From Azolla caroliniana (lineage: Eukaryota > Polypodiophyta), in NCBI GenBank assembly GCA_043228905.1, contig JBHGNT010000006.1:21700001-21764000 (forward strand): a stretch of DNA of 64,000 nt, written 5' to 3'. Shown piece by piece: positions 30,665 through 41,893 of the stretch (position 1 is the first letter of the stretch; every line of letters starts with the position of its first letter). A program made the position numbers and the translations under genes. A model generated the notes under the pieces. It made no database searches and was not told the origin of the DNA. It saw only the letters and a program-made list of their open reading frames with translations.

Positions 30665-30706
30665 AACACACGTAGAGGCAATGGGCTTCGATCAAGCAAC
30701 CATGCA

Positions 30707-30717
30707 CTCTGATACCA
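30707..30717 (-). promoter_or_regulatory. Primer-binding site of element E
   Basis: The minus strand reads TGGTATCAGAG next to the LTR, the initiator-Met tRNA type. Confidence 0.82.
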
Positions 30718-30752
30718 TGTAAAGAATCAGATGGATTCTGTGCAGCGGAAGA

Positions 30753-30831
<79 letters not shown>

Positions 30832-31111
30832 CACAATTACAGAAAATCAGAAAACTATATTACAGAGAAAGCAAGAACAACCAACTACAACAAGAGGGAG
30901 AAGGTGCTTATGTAGTCACATTCTCTCTAAGTTCTCTCACTAGTACAACCTCTTGGGAAAGAGGTTGTGTATTAACTACCTAAGGAATATGTGTCATAGG
31001 ACATTAACTTCTATGACACACTAGTTACTATATAAGGAGGTGGGGTGTTGACACACTTGAGTATCCTAGAGTGTGTTCCCACTCACGGGAAATTGAGTTT
31101 TATTCTCAACA
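30718..31111 (-). repeat. 5' LTR of element E
   Basis: This 394-bp LTR has TGTAAAG...CTCAACA ends on the plus strand. It contains a compound (GT)n(GA)n microsatellite at about 30749-30829. Its partner lies beyond the left edge of the window. Confidence 0.78.
30749..30829 (+). repeat. Compound (GT)n-(GA)n microsatellite in the E LTR
   Basis: About 25 GT units run directly into about 15 GA units within the LTR terminal region. Confidence 0.9.
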
Positions 31112-31129
31112 TCTCAATATAAAGCAAGA

Positions 31130-31363
31130 ATGCCTATTGATCATATCCAACCTTATCTCATTACCAATATGAGTAGTAATGCACGTAGAGCCCTTACACT
31201 ACTTCGCACTCGATCTCACAAGTTAGGTATTGAAGTTGCATCATGGTATCAAAATGTAACGGACTTGAAGACATGCAAAGTATGCAATGAAGGCATGGTA
31301 GAGGATGAATGTCACTTGCTCTTCACATGCTCGACATATAGTGCAATTCATTCAAGATATGTT
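31130..31363 (+). pseudogene. LINE-like RT C-terminal zinc-finger fragment
   Basis: Reads NMSSNARRALTLLRTRSHKL then WYQNVTDLKTCKVCNEGMVEDECHLLFTC. The C-x2-C ... H-x4-C pattern after a basic helix, with E-D-E-x-H-x-L-F-x-C, matches the zinc-binding domain at the C-terminus of plant non-LTR reverse transcriptases (zf-RVT type). There is no RT upstream. It is cut on the right by element F near 31364. Short, so moderate confidence. Confidence 0.5.
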
Positions 31364-32760
31364 GTCCACCATCGCGTACATGACACTTCCTACAGCCCAT
31401 GTGTAGGGTATCTTTCCATTTAGCTCTCTCTCCTTATCCGTCGAAGGAGAGTCTATGTCCGATAGTCGGATCGACGTCGGGAGCGGTGTTGGTGCTAGCT
31501 TCGTGTTCTCCATGTTGAAGCACTTCAGCACCTTGCGAATATAGTCGGATTGGGAGAGTGAGAGAGTTTTTGATGTCTGATTTTTCTCTATCCTCATGCC
31601 TAGTATGTGTCGGGCTTGTCCGAGTTCCTTCATAATTGCAAACTTTTTGTGAAGACTTCATTTTAGCTTTCCGATTTCGACTTCAACATGTCGTTGACAT
31701 ATAGGATCAGATAGATCCGAGACTCGTCAGCCAGTTTCCGAGTATACATACATGGGTCGGAGTCAGATCGGTGGTATCCAAGCTGCTTGATGTAGGAGTC
31801 AAACTTTTGGTACCACATCCTCGGCTTTTGTTTTAAGCCATAAAGGCTTTTCTTCAATCGACATACGAGGTGAATTTCATCCCCGTCACCGAGAAGACTA
31901 TTGGTTGGCACATGTAAATGTCCTCTTCCAAGTCTCCATGTAGGAAAGTCATCTTGACGTCCAGTTGCTCAAGCTCTAGGTCTTCTATCACCACGACCCC
32001 AAGTAGGAGCCGAATGGTGGTCATCTTGACTACTGGTGAGAATATCTCATCGTAGTCGGCCCCATGTTCCTATTTGAACCCCTTCGTGACGAGCCCGAGC
32101 TTTGTATTTGGGCTTCTCTGAATCATATACATATTTGTATCGGAATACCCATTTGCAAGGTGGCGGCTTGCTTCCAGCTAGTAGTTCGATCAGCTCCCCA
32201 GTATGGTTCTGATGGATCGAGTCCATCTCGAATCTCAAGGCTTGTAGCCATGTATCAGCGTCCGGTGCAGCTATGGCTTCTTCATATGTGTTTGGCTTGC
32301 CTGCATCAGTGTAGTTGACGTAGTCTAGGCCCGGTTGATAGAACTTTATCGGCCTTTGAACTCGTCTGGGATCTCCTGGTTGCCGAAATGATCGATTCGG
32401 ATACTTTGATCGGCTCTATCGGTCGATCGGCGTTTGTTGAACCACTTATCTCAGGAGTCATGTTGTATGACTTGTCCTTGTAATAGGAGTTCGGCGATGT
32501 CATGTCATCCTCCCCTACTTTGGGATCGATTGACTTGAAGATATGAGTCTTAGCCGACTCATGTCGGCTTTTCCCCTTAGCCTTTTTAGGTGTGTCGGCC
32601 GAATCGGCACTACCTTTGTCGACATGACCCTTCTTGGCATTGCCTGTCTCAACTCTTGTCGATTCAACTTTGCCTTGGTTGGCTAGTGTTGATCTTGTCA
32701 ATCTCTTATTCAAGTCCATTTTGACTAGTGGACCTCTTGCCAATTCGGAGTCCATAGGTG
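31364..32760 (-). pseudogene. Element F linker and RT
   Basis: The 32755-32306 part is post-integrase linker rich in Lys/Ser (KKAKGKSRHESAKTHIF). RT begins near 32238 (MRFEMDSIHQNHTGELIELL; CKWVFRYKYVYDSEKPKYKA). It passes stops to [20 protein letters not shown] and a catalytic box reading YVND (LILYVNDML) in place of YVDD. After GQARHILGMRI it stops in IPYTWAVGSVMYAMV. The Asn in the box and many stops make it inactive. Confidence 0.8.
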
Positions 32761-34582
32761 TATTGTCAGCTTAGTCGAGTTCAATTGTTTGTCAAATCGC
32801 CGATTCGGTCTTTCTACGACGTCTCAATCGATTTCGAAACAAACCTTTTTGCCCACTATTGTCTATTGGTTCCGTTCAAAAATAATAGAGTCTTCATTGA
32901 AAACTACATCACTGCTCTGGATCAACTTCCGGTCCTCTGGGTCCCATAGCCTGTAGTTGAATTCCCCATCGGTTCCATAATCGAGAAATATGCACTTTGT
33001 TGCATGGGGTGCCAACCTGGTCCTGTCCTCCCTAGGGATAAATGCTTAGGCTTCGCATCTGAATATACAAAGTTTGTCATAGGTCAGTTGTTTGCCTGAC
33101 CATAGTGCCCATGGCACTTCAGCCTAATTGCTTTCGATGGTGATAGATTTATCAGGTAAATTTCCGTCTACAATGCTTCGGCTTAGAACTCCAACTTTAG
33201 TCCAGCTTGCTGGAGCATTGTCGTCACCCTCTCTTAGATCATTCAGTTGATCCGTTCTACCACTCCATTCTGCATGGGTGTGTATGGAACGGTCTTTTGA
33301 TGTCTGATCCCTTTCTCGGGCATGTAATGTTTCAAGGCCTTGAGTGCTTCGTCTTTCGACCTAATCGAATAGGCCCAGACCTTCCATGTACAATCATCTA
33401 CAAATGTGATGAAGTATCAGGATCCACCTAGTGATCGCTCAAGCATGGGCCCACATATATCTATGTGCACGAGCTCTAGGGGTTGTCGTACCACCTCGTA
33501 GTGGAGAGAGTGCAGAATTTGGGTATGTTTCCCATATTGACAATGCTCGCAGAAGTCCGTCTTCGCTTAGATTTTCAGGATGTAGCCGACTGCCATTAGC
33601 TGATCAAGTCTGGCTTGAGTCATATGGCCAAGTCAACCATGGCATAAGTTCGGGTTGATATTTTTGGCTACGTTCGCGACCCCTTCTGGATTGATCGCCA
33701 TCATTGGATACAAGTTGTTGTACTTGTGTCCACTTCTTATTTTCAGGTTTCCACGACTGATCATCCATGTTGACTCGCTTAGAGTCGTTCTGTACCCGTC
33801 TTCGGCTAACATGTTGATGGAAACCAGACTCCTTTTTAGTGTGGGGACGTGCCGGACTTGGTGCAGGACTATTGTGTTGTCATTCGACAGTTGAATTGGT
33901 ACTTCGCCGGTTCCGGCAATCTTGCATTCCTGCTCGTTGCCTAGTCAGATTGTGTCGTTGGTGCCAGCCAAATAGTTTGAAAACCATTCGATGTTTGGGG
34001 TTACATGAAATGTGATGCCGGAGTCCAGTAACCACATGTGTGCATCTTGCGCACTATAGAGGACTTCTCCGATCATTGAGTCCTCTACGGAGAGGATTTC
34101 TCTCAATTGGGTGTCGGCAACGTTGACTTGGTTGCCGATTGGAGAGTGGTTCAAGTCAGATCTTCTTCGATTCTGCTTGAATCACTGACCACTCTCTTTC
34201 CTCTTGATCGACTAGCAGTCAGAAACGTTGTGACCGGCTTTTCTACACTGGGTGCAGAAATCACCTAGTCGATTGGTTCTCGACTTTGACCGTTGTCAAT
34301 CTCCCCTCTTTTTCGACCGATTGATATTCCGACCGGTTTTTTCGACTTGTTCTCTCGATCGACTCAATCAAGTGGTGGGCTTCTACCGACTCGTCGGTGG
34401 TGAGTCCCATCAATTTTCACCTAATATCCTCAGTGAGCACTTGTCTGATTGCCTCGTCCAAATTGAGATTTGGACAATTGTTGGCGAATGTCGTGTAGAA
34501 AACCACCCAACTCGTCGGCAAGCTCGATAGGAGGGCAAGGGCTTTCACTTCTTCTTAGAAGTTGATCCCTTGGGAGGAGAGT
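32761..34582 (-). pseudogene. Element F zinc knuckle, protease and integrase region
   Basis: Minus strand: a CCHC knuckle C-T-Q-C-x4-H-x4-C at about 34208-34250. Then comes the retropepsin segment WLLDSGITFHVTP near 34020-34060 and frameshifted pre-integrase. The integrase core shows KTVPYTPMQNGVVERIN near 33250-33300. Many stops occur. The CDS-like frames found on the plus strand over this stretch are antisense shadows. Confidence 0.72.
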
Positions 34583-34978
34583 TCAGACAACACCCGACTG
34601 AAGGTGTTGATGTGGGAGATTGTTGGATTGGTCTCTCTCATCTTCATGTTCAATAGTTTTTGGATTAGGATCAGTTTTGAAGATGAGGAACTTCTTTTCA
34701 TACACAGCCTGTAACTTCTCCCACAAAGAGAATGTTGTCGTCTCCTTGGTCATGCTGAAGTAGACGTTTTTAGCCAGATGCATACGAATGGTCAATTTGG
34801 CTATTTCGTCCAGTGAATGCCATTCTTCTGTTGTCATCGAGGCCGGCTTGTTGGTGTACCGTATTGCCTCGATTTGACATTGGATGATCAGCACATCCTG
34901 CATCATCTCCTTCCATAGGGCAAAGTTTTTGCCATTGAACTTTCGGATCTCAACTCTTGTACTACATGTTGATGCCAT
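34583..34978 (-). pseudogene. Element F gag, N-terminal part
   Basis: The ORF begins MASTCSTRVEIRKFNGKNFALWKEMMQDVL, the copia gag signature of a short N-terminus followed by F-x-G-x-N-F-x-x-W-K. It runs through YTNKPASMTTEEWHSLDEIAKLTIRMHLAKNVYF and SLWEKLQAVYEKK, then is frameshifted near 34600-34680. Confidence 0.78.
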
Positions 34979-35090
34979 GTTCTGTAGGAAGTAAGATTTA
35001 ATTGACCTGGTTTTTTCTTTCAGCCATTTAGCTTCTCCTCTTAGCTTTTCGGCTATTCATCGTTGCTGAATAGCAAGTCGATCTGATACT

Positions 35091-35294
35091 AGTTGAAGAA
35101 TGGGTGTCCGGATGGTGTTACCCGTAAGAATATACGGGGAGGCATAAGGGTAGGTGTAATGATGTGGTTAATGTGTATGTGTAAAGTAAATGAGTGTGAG
35201 AGGATGAGTATGTGTACGGACACATGCACAATTATGTGCATGTGTACAAGAATGCGTAACGATCTTATTTATAACGGTCATGTAACCGTTACAT
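35091..35294 (-). repeat. Possible 5' LTR of element F
   Basis: This stretch lies directly outside the degenerate primer site and has TG...CA ends (TGAAGAATGGG...CCGTTACA on the plus strand). Its minus strand carries a TATAAATA motif at about 35263-35271. No second copy exists in the window, so the boundaries are tentative. Confidence 0.35.
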
Positions 35295-36911
35295 TGAATA
35301 TATTATATAAACCCCTTATGGGCATGTAATGAAGGGAACTTTTTCCCTCTCATTTTGGTGTCGTTCTTATTTTCACTCTCTCCTTCTCTCTCTCTCTCTC
35401 TCTATGGTAACCCCCTCGGGAGGCAGGAGGGGGGTGAAACCATTCTAGGCTTCACCCCCCACCCATCAACACTTTTGGCACACCCGAACGGTCGACCCTC
35501 CCTTGAGAAGAAGTCTCTCACTCTCCCTCTCCATCAGCAATCTCTCTAGCTATCTCTCTAGCTCTCTACACCCCATCCCTCACCGTCATCAATGCTCTAC
35601 ACATGAGAAGCAACGTCAAGAGCTTCAAACTTGCGGGATACGGTGATGAATATATGCGAACCAGCTTGAGAATCAGACCTAGAGAGCTATACTTTTGTAC
35701 AAGAAGTAAGCGATCCGATGTTGCTGATGCATTAGATCAGAGCAGAAGAAAAAGTGGCCAAGGTCGACATGGATGGGAAGAAACTTCTGAAGAAAGGAGA
35801 TCCAAATAGTATGCAAGACATCATTAAAGATGTGATGCCAGAGGGGGTGCAGCGAGTGAATAAAAAACGATCGAAAACATGAGACTACATTTCGAATGGG
35901 AGAAGAAGAATCGAATGAATCGTCGAAAGCATGAGACTGCATTTCGAATGGGAGAAGAAGAATCAAATGAACTGTCGTCGTCTTAGTTGTAGAAGAAGAA
36001 GCCATAGCCAACTAGAAAGAAAGAGAGAGCCAAAGACCAACCCACACCTATGATGATGATGATGATGATGATGACGACGCTTCCTCTTCTATAGGAAGAA
36101 CGCTATGGATGTAAACTTTGGCCTCCTCTAAGTGCCCCTGATTCCCAAACCTGCATGTATAGTGGGGCAACGCAGAAGGAGTTGGAGCAGGAGGAGGAGC
36201 CATGGCGGCTGCCACTGCTAGTGGCCCAATAGATCGCACATCCCATGATAATATACCCCATAGCCGGATCAGATGAAGAGCTTGCTACTGCTCGCATGAA
36301 CATGGATCGAAGCACAAATGCACACTGACTCTGTTCCCATGCTCCATGTGCAGCGCAACAGAGTATCCGTTCTTAATCCCTACAACACCTCTTCCATTGC
36401 CGCCACTTCTTGGATCCATCGCCATTACTAATCCTCTCTTCATGCTCTTTTATTGTAGCTACTGTTCTCCCACTGCTGCCATGCCCTGTTTCAGAGTTTG
36501 CTTCCTATCTCGAATCTTTCTGCTTAACCTACACGCACCTGTTGAGGCCAAGTGAGATATGGCTATCCAATCTCATGGAGTGTGATCTTTGATGCATAAT
36601 TATCCCCACCTCCGGTCAAGATCAAGCTCAAGGTGAAGATGGGAAGGCAACAATCTGTCGTTCTATCCGATCTAGCATCCCCGCGATTACAAAGACTCTG
36701 GGATCAGTTGCGGATAACATTTTCCCCTACATATGGCTATAAGAGTGGAAGTTCTTTACACATGAGGAACTCAGAATAGAGTACATATTCGATCAGAACA
36801 TTCCCTCGTACCTTTTCAGTCATGGTTGCAACGGTTGAACCATGCCAAGGTGTTGGAAGCACGTTCGTTCAAGATGAAGTTCAATGATTTCGATTCCTAC
36901 AATTATCTCGA
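35295..36911. other. Unassigned sequence between elements F and G
   Basis: No gene could be supported. A (CT)n run lies at 35384-35403. A 53-bp direct repeat of CATGAGACT[AG]CATTTCGAATGGG occurs twice at about 35877-35980. An (ATG)n run lies at 36047-36075. Short frames on both strands lack recognisable domains and are interrupted. A TATATAAACC motif at about 35310-35320 hints at another old LTR but I see no partner. Confidence 0.5.
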
Positions 36912-37045
36912 ATGGCCACTGAATTGCGATGGCCAGCTGGACAGAGACATCCGACGGTGGTGTGGAGATGGCCACGGTCACAGACGGCCATAGGTAGAGC
37001 TGCACAAAGACATCCAAAGGTCACCCACATGTGCGGCCACAATTA

Positions 37046-37195
37046 CGGCCGAGACGCACGGCCGAGAGTATGGCCGACATGCGTGGGCGAGAATGCGGGC
37101 GAGACGTGTGGCTGAGAGTACGGCCGAGATGCGGGGCTGAGAATGTGGCCGAGACACTTGGCTGAGAGTATGGTCGAGACGTGCGGCCATCAGTA
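37046..37195 (+). repeat. 25-bp minisatellite, six copies
   Basis: Six units of exactly 25 bp share the core GGCCGAGA and a GAGAGTA or GAGAATG end. The endings alternate for the first five units, suggesting a 50-bp dimer. A weaker seventh unit may precede at 37021. It lies upstream of element G's gag in what would be its leader or 5' LTR zone. Confidence 0.8.
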
Positions 37196-37579
37196 CGGCC
37201 AAGTGATGACCGAGAGATGGTTGGGCCGAGAATCGGCTAAGAGATCAGCGTTAGGCAAGAACCTACCAAGATACGGCCGACGTCTAACAGAGTGAACGAA
37301 CGACGATTGACAACCTACCAAGATACGGTCGACGTCTAACAGAGCGGACAATCGACGACCGACGGCGACAGAGCCAAAAAAACAGTTTGGAAGCCGTATA
37401 GAGCCGGCCGCCGAGAGATGGCCGAAGTTCGACAGGTGTCCGGAAAGACACAGCCGAATTGAGAGCATATTGTTCGAACAACCGCAGAACAGTGGCGGTC
37501 GAGCCGATGGCCGATAGAGTGCGACTACATAGCTCGTGTTCGAGACAGAAGGAAAAGAAGAAAGAAAGCTTCATCGACA

Positions 37580-38510
37580 ATGAATACTCAAATAGGGTGC
37601 GCTTTCCCTAGCGAGAAGTTGGATTTAAACAACTTTGCATCTTGGGAGTACAAGATGCACCAATACCTTGTCAGCTAAGGCTATTGGAGCTACATCAAAG
37701 GAGCACAAGAAAATTGACCCGACCCGAAAGATGCCAACTACTCAACATGGGATCAAGCGGCAAGCCGAGTGATGTATTGCTTGGCGACATGTGTTCATGA
37801 TCACATGCTCGGCTACATTTGAGAAACCGTGACGCTGAAGGAAGCGTGGGAGAATCTACGAAAGATTTTCGCAGCCAACACAACCGCAAGAAAACTTCAA
37901 CTCCGCCAAGAGTTGAACAACATCCAAAAAAGGGATATGTCCATTAGAAGCTACACCTTAAAGATCAAGGAGCTTTGTGACTCATTTGGCTTAATAAGAA
38001 TCAATGTGGATAATGATAGGATGGTGCAAATATGCCTCGGCGGCCTTGCACCACGGTTCGGCGCAATGAGGACTGTCGTACTAGCAAGGGAGAATCCTCC
38101 CTCTTTCTTCGATCTTCTATCCATGTTGTTGGTTGAAGAAAACTACATTCGAACAAGGAGCAACGCCTCGGAAGACCACATGCTCTACACGCATTCAAAT
38201 AGAGGAAGAGGACGCGATCGAGCAAGAGGCCGATTCAGCCAAGCATGAGGCGGATGAGGTCCAACTCACGAAAACAACTCCCAATTTCGGCAACAAGATA
38301 GAAGCCATCAAGGAACCTTCAAAAGAAGGGGTAGCTTCCATTTCGGCCCGAGCCGACAAACCTCGATCGAATGCAGATATTGCGGCAAAATCGACGACCA
38401 TGAAGAAGAGTGCCGAAAGAAGATGCGTGAGTCGGCTTCCACTAGCTGACAACTCACCAATTACGCCACCAACTCCGACTATGACAATCATGGCGGAATG
38501 TTTGTGATGA
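37580..38510 (+). pseudogene. Element G gag
   Basis: It starts with ATG at 37580 (MNTQIGCAFPSEKLDLNNFA) and has the family gag core with in-frame stops near 37677, 37715 and 37820. It is then open at 37829-38248 (KEAWENLRKIFAANTTARKL; DRMVQICLGGLAPRFGAMRT; NPPSFFDLLSMLLVEENYI). After a frameshift a CCHC knuckle (C-R-Y-C-x4-H-x4-C) lies at about 38372-38415. Confidence 0.85.
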
Positions 38511-41500
38511 GACATAGAGCAAATGTTATGTCAGCTTCTACTTCAACTAATGCCTCCGGTCCAGAAGATGTATGGTTCGTCGACTCCGGTGCTTCGAATC
38601 ATATGACGTCTCATCAAGAATGGTTTCGAGAACTTTGAGAACCGGACTGACCCGGCTATGTCGAAACCGGAGACGACACTACTCATCCGATTCCACACAT
38701 CGGCAATGTTCCATTCGGAAAAGAAGGAAACCAAACTTATGTTAAGAATTTCTTGCATGTACCTACCATTACGAAGAATTTGGTCTCCGTCGGCCAAATT
38801 GTTGAGCAAGGGATGCAAGTTCGATTTAATCAAGGTGGTTGTTTCATCGAGAAAGAGGGTTGACTCATCGCTCGCAGACGAAGAGAGGGCCGAATGTTCA
38901 TTCTCGACTTGCACGAGATGAAATCGCCCATGTTTGCAAAAGGCACCAAAGCCGACACCAACATAGAGTTGTGGCACAAGCGGCTTGGCCACATAAACCT
39001 CCAAAAGCTCAAGGCAATGCAATCAAAAGGAGTCTTCATCGAACTCCCGACCTTCCAAGAGAAAGAGATTGAAGGTGTATGTGCAGCTTGCCAATTCGGC
39101 AAGCAACATCGGCACCCATTTCCGACGGAAAGGAACGTGAGCAAAGGCGTACTCGGCGTAATTCATTCCGATATATGGGAGCCAACTCAGACGGCTACAT
39201 TCGGCGAATGCCGATACTACATGACCTTCATCGACGACTTCTCCAAGCACACCTAGATCTACCCCATGCGACAAAAGAGCGAAGTGTTCGGACACTTCCA
39301 AAAATTCAAGAGTGGAGTCGAAAAGGAAACAGGTTGACATGTACGATGTCTTCGGTCCGATGGAGGAAAAGAGTATTTCTCCGACGAATTTTCGGCTTTT
39401 CTTCATAAAGAAAGAATTCGGTGAGAGTTTTCGTGCCGACATACGCCACAACATAAGGGAGTAGCCAAACGAAAGAATCAGCACATCCTCGAAGTAGCAC
39501 GGGCCATGTTTAACGAGAAGCACATGCCGAAATCGTACCGGGCAGAAGCCGTCAACACAATTGTCTACCTAATGAACCAGTGTACAACATTCGGCGTGCA
39601 TGAGGTTACCCCACACGAGAAGTTTTTCGGAAAGAAGTCGGATCTATCACATGTTCGGATATTCGGCTCCATTGCATACATGCACATCCCCAATGAGAAG
39701 CAACAAAAGCTCAACCCGAAGTCGAAGAAATGTATCCTCGTAGGATACTCACTGGAGCAAAAGGGGTACAAGTGCTATAATCCCTCAACTCGGAAGTTTC
39801 GTGTGAGTCGAGATGTAGTCTTCGACAAATCGGCATCATGGTATGAACCTGAGCCGAATCCTCCGGAACCATTTCCAATCAACCTGGAATCTGTCAAACA
39901 AGAGATAGAAGATGGAGATCGTCGAACACATGTTCGAAGAAAGCCCGATTACGACAAGGCTTACTAGGCCACAAGAACCCATGAGTGACCAAAGCACATC
40001 TCGGCCTAGTTTGAAGATGGACAAAGGCAAGGCGAAAATGCCGGAATATGAAGACGATCACTTCGAGGGCAACGAATTGACTCACTCCCTCGAGAGTGAG
40101 TTCGGTGGCTTCGATGTACCTATCATGAGGACATCCGGCGTAAAGAAAGCCATTGTCACGGCAAACAAAAAACTCAGTCGCTCCACCCGTGAGAAGAATC
40201 ATGTTAGCCGATTCGGCTACAACGATTATATGGCATACCACTATGCCTTTATGATGAAGGTGGCGACAGTTCGAGAGCCGGAAAGTTTTTCAGAAGCAAC
40301 CAAGGATCCACGATGGGTCGAAGCAATGAACGAGGAGATGCGGGCACTATGCAAGAACGAGACATGGGATCTCGTTCCCCACTTGCCGCTCAAGAAGGCA
40401 ATCGGCTGTAGATGGATTTATAAGGTGAAGTATAATGTCGACGGCTCCGTCAACCGCTACAACGCTCAACTCGTAGCGAAAGGATACGCACAAACACATG
40501 GAGTCGACTATGAAGAGGCCTTTGTCCCAGTGGCAAAGATGACGACTGTGCGGACCGTGATCGTGCTCGCAATAGTGAAAGGGTGGCATCTCCACCAAAT
40601 GGACGTAAAGAACGTCTTTCTTCAAGGCGAATTAGAAGAGGAGGTGTACATGGTACAACCACCCGGTTTCGAATCCAACATTCATCCAAACGTTGTCTGC
40701 CAACTCAAGAAGCCTCTCTACGGCCTTAAGCAAGCACCACGTGCTTGGCATTCGAAGATAACGCAATATCTTCATCAAATCGGCTTTCTAATGTCGAAAT
40801 CCGAAAACTCCCTCTATGTACGAAACGACTCTAGAAGCCCGATTGTTATCATCCTATACATGGATGATCTGGTTATTGGAGGTGAGCATTTAGTCGACAT
40901 CAACAAGGTGAAGTCCCTCCTCTCCAACAAATTCGAGATGGCAGACATGAAGGAGCTCCATTACTTCCTTGGCATCGAGGTAATTCGGACTCCAACCGGC
41001 ATTATGTTCTCTCAATGACACTACATCCTTAACTTGCTATACAAGTTCGGGATGGCTGAGTGTAAATTTGTGGCAACCCCTCTCAATCGAAACCTCAAAC
41101 TAGATGCTGACTCCGGCACAGAAGAGTGCGAGCCGACTCAATATCGACAACTTAAATCAGGAGTCTCATCTACCTCATGATCACTCGACCCAACCTGAGT
41201 TATCCGGTCGGCCTCCTTGGCCAATTCATGCAAATTCCACGATATATCCATTTGGATTGTGCTAAGCGAGTATTACAATACGTGAGCGGCACAATGGATT
41301 GTGGTATTCTCTACGAATCGGCCACACCAATTCGACTCGAAGGGTACACGGATGCCGACTCGACCTCCAGATTTGTCTTCTCGCTTGGTAGCGGAGCAAT
41401 ATCTTGGAGTAGTAAGAAGCAGCCTATCGTCGCACTTTCGAGCACGGAGGCCGAATACAGGGGTGTAGTCGTGGTTGCATGTGAAGTCGTATGGCCCAAG

Positions 41501-41757
41501 AGGATTTTGAAGGATCTGGGCGTTCCCATCAAGGATCCAACTCCCCTTTACTACGACAACATGAGTATCTATCTTGCTCGAAACCCGGTATTCCATGCAC
41601 GCAATATCTATCACTTCATTCGAGAGCGCGTTTAGGCCGGAGATGTCAAGCTTCAACACATCAACACAAATCTTCAGACCACCGACATCTTCACAAAGGC
41701 CTTAGGAGCCGACAAGCTTCAGCAATTCATGTCAAACCTTGGATTGATGATCCATGA
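38511..41757 (+). pseudogene. Element G pol (protease, integrase, RT, RNase H)
   Basis: Protease VWFVDSGASNHMTSH lies at about 38570-38615, with a TGA soon after. The pre-integrase zinc motif (LWHKRLGHINLQKL, CAACQFGKQHRH) is at about 38967-39110. Integrase core pieces with stops follow (HSDIWEPTQT; FIDDFSKHT). From 39506 come the integrase end and linker, and RT is open at 39912-41018 (CRWIYKVKYNVDGSVNRY; MDVKNVFLQGELEEEVYM; the active-site box reads YMDD in ILYMDDLVIGG). RNase H follows at 41177-41700 (SSTEAEYRGVVVV; YYDNMSIYLARNP). Its His segment is shortened to HARNIYHF, where relatives have HARTKHIE plus about 4 residues. Inactive. Confidence 0.85.
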
Positions 41758-41884
41758 CTTGCCAAGCTTGAGGGCGAATACAAGAGAGAACCGCATACCG
41801 TCCGAACCGGGTACGAGCCGAAGAGAACACCGGAGATTGTCCGAAGCAGACATCAACCGAAAGGAACCAACCCGAGTTGAGCTT

Positions 41885-41893
41885 GAGGGGGCG
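41885..41893 (+). promoter_or_regulatory. Polypurine tract of element G
   Basis: GAGGGGGCG lies immediately before the LTR, between inverted arms 41876-41886 and 41903-41913. Confidence 0.85.

Larger units (their letters stand above)
29740..31111 (-). mobile_element. Element E (Ty1/copia): 5' LTR, primer site and gag start
   Basis: Reading leftwards, this holds a 394-bp LTR (30718-31111), a primer site, and gag up to the first half of the CCHC knuckle. Element A interrupts there and E resumes at 116-1. The LTR ends (TGTTGAGAAT...TTCTTTACA on the minus strand) match those of element G's LTR (41894-42351), so E and G belong to one family or close sister families. Confidence 0.82.
31364..35090 (-). 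mobile_element. Element F: decayed, truncated Ty1/copia element
   Basis: Minus-strand copia coding in the order gag (34978), zinc knuckle (about 34208-34250), protease (WLLDSGITFHVTP, about 34045), integrase and RT, ending abruptly inside the RT-RNase H junction at about 31364. RNase H, polypurine tract and 3' LTR are missing. A degenerate primer site (GTATCAGATCG, about 35072-35082) lies before gag. Its gag and pol differ from the A, B, E, G and I groups, so F is a separate lineage. Confidence 0.8.

Noticed and set aside
35295-36911. Host gene between F and G
   Set aside because: Several short frames look weakly protein-like, but none exceeds about 70 residues without stops and no splice-consistent model could be built.
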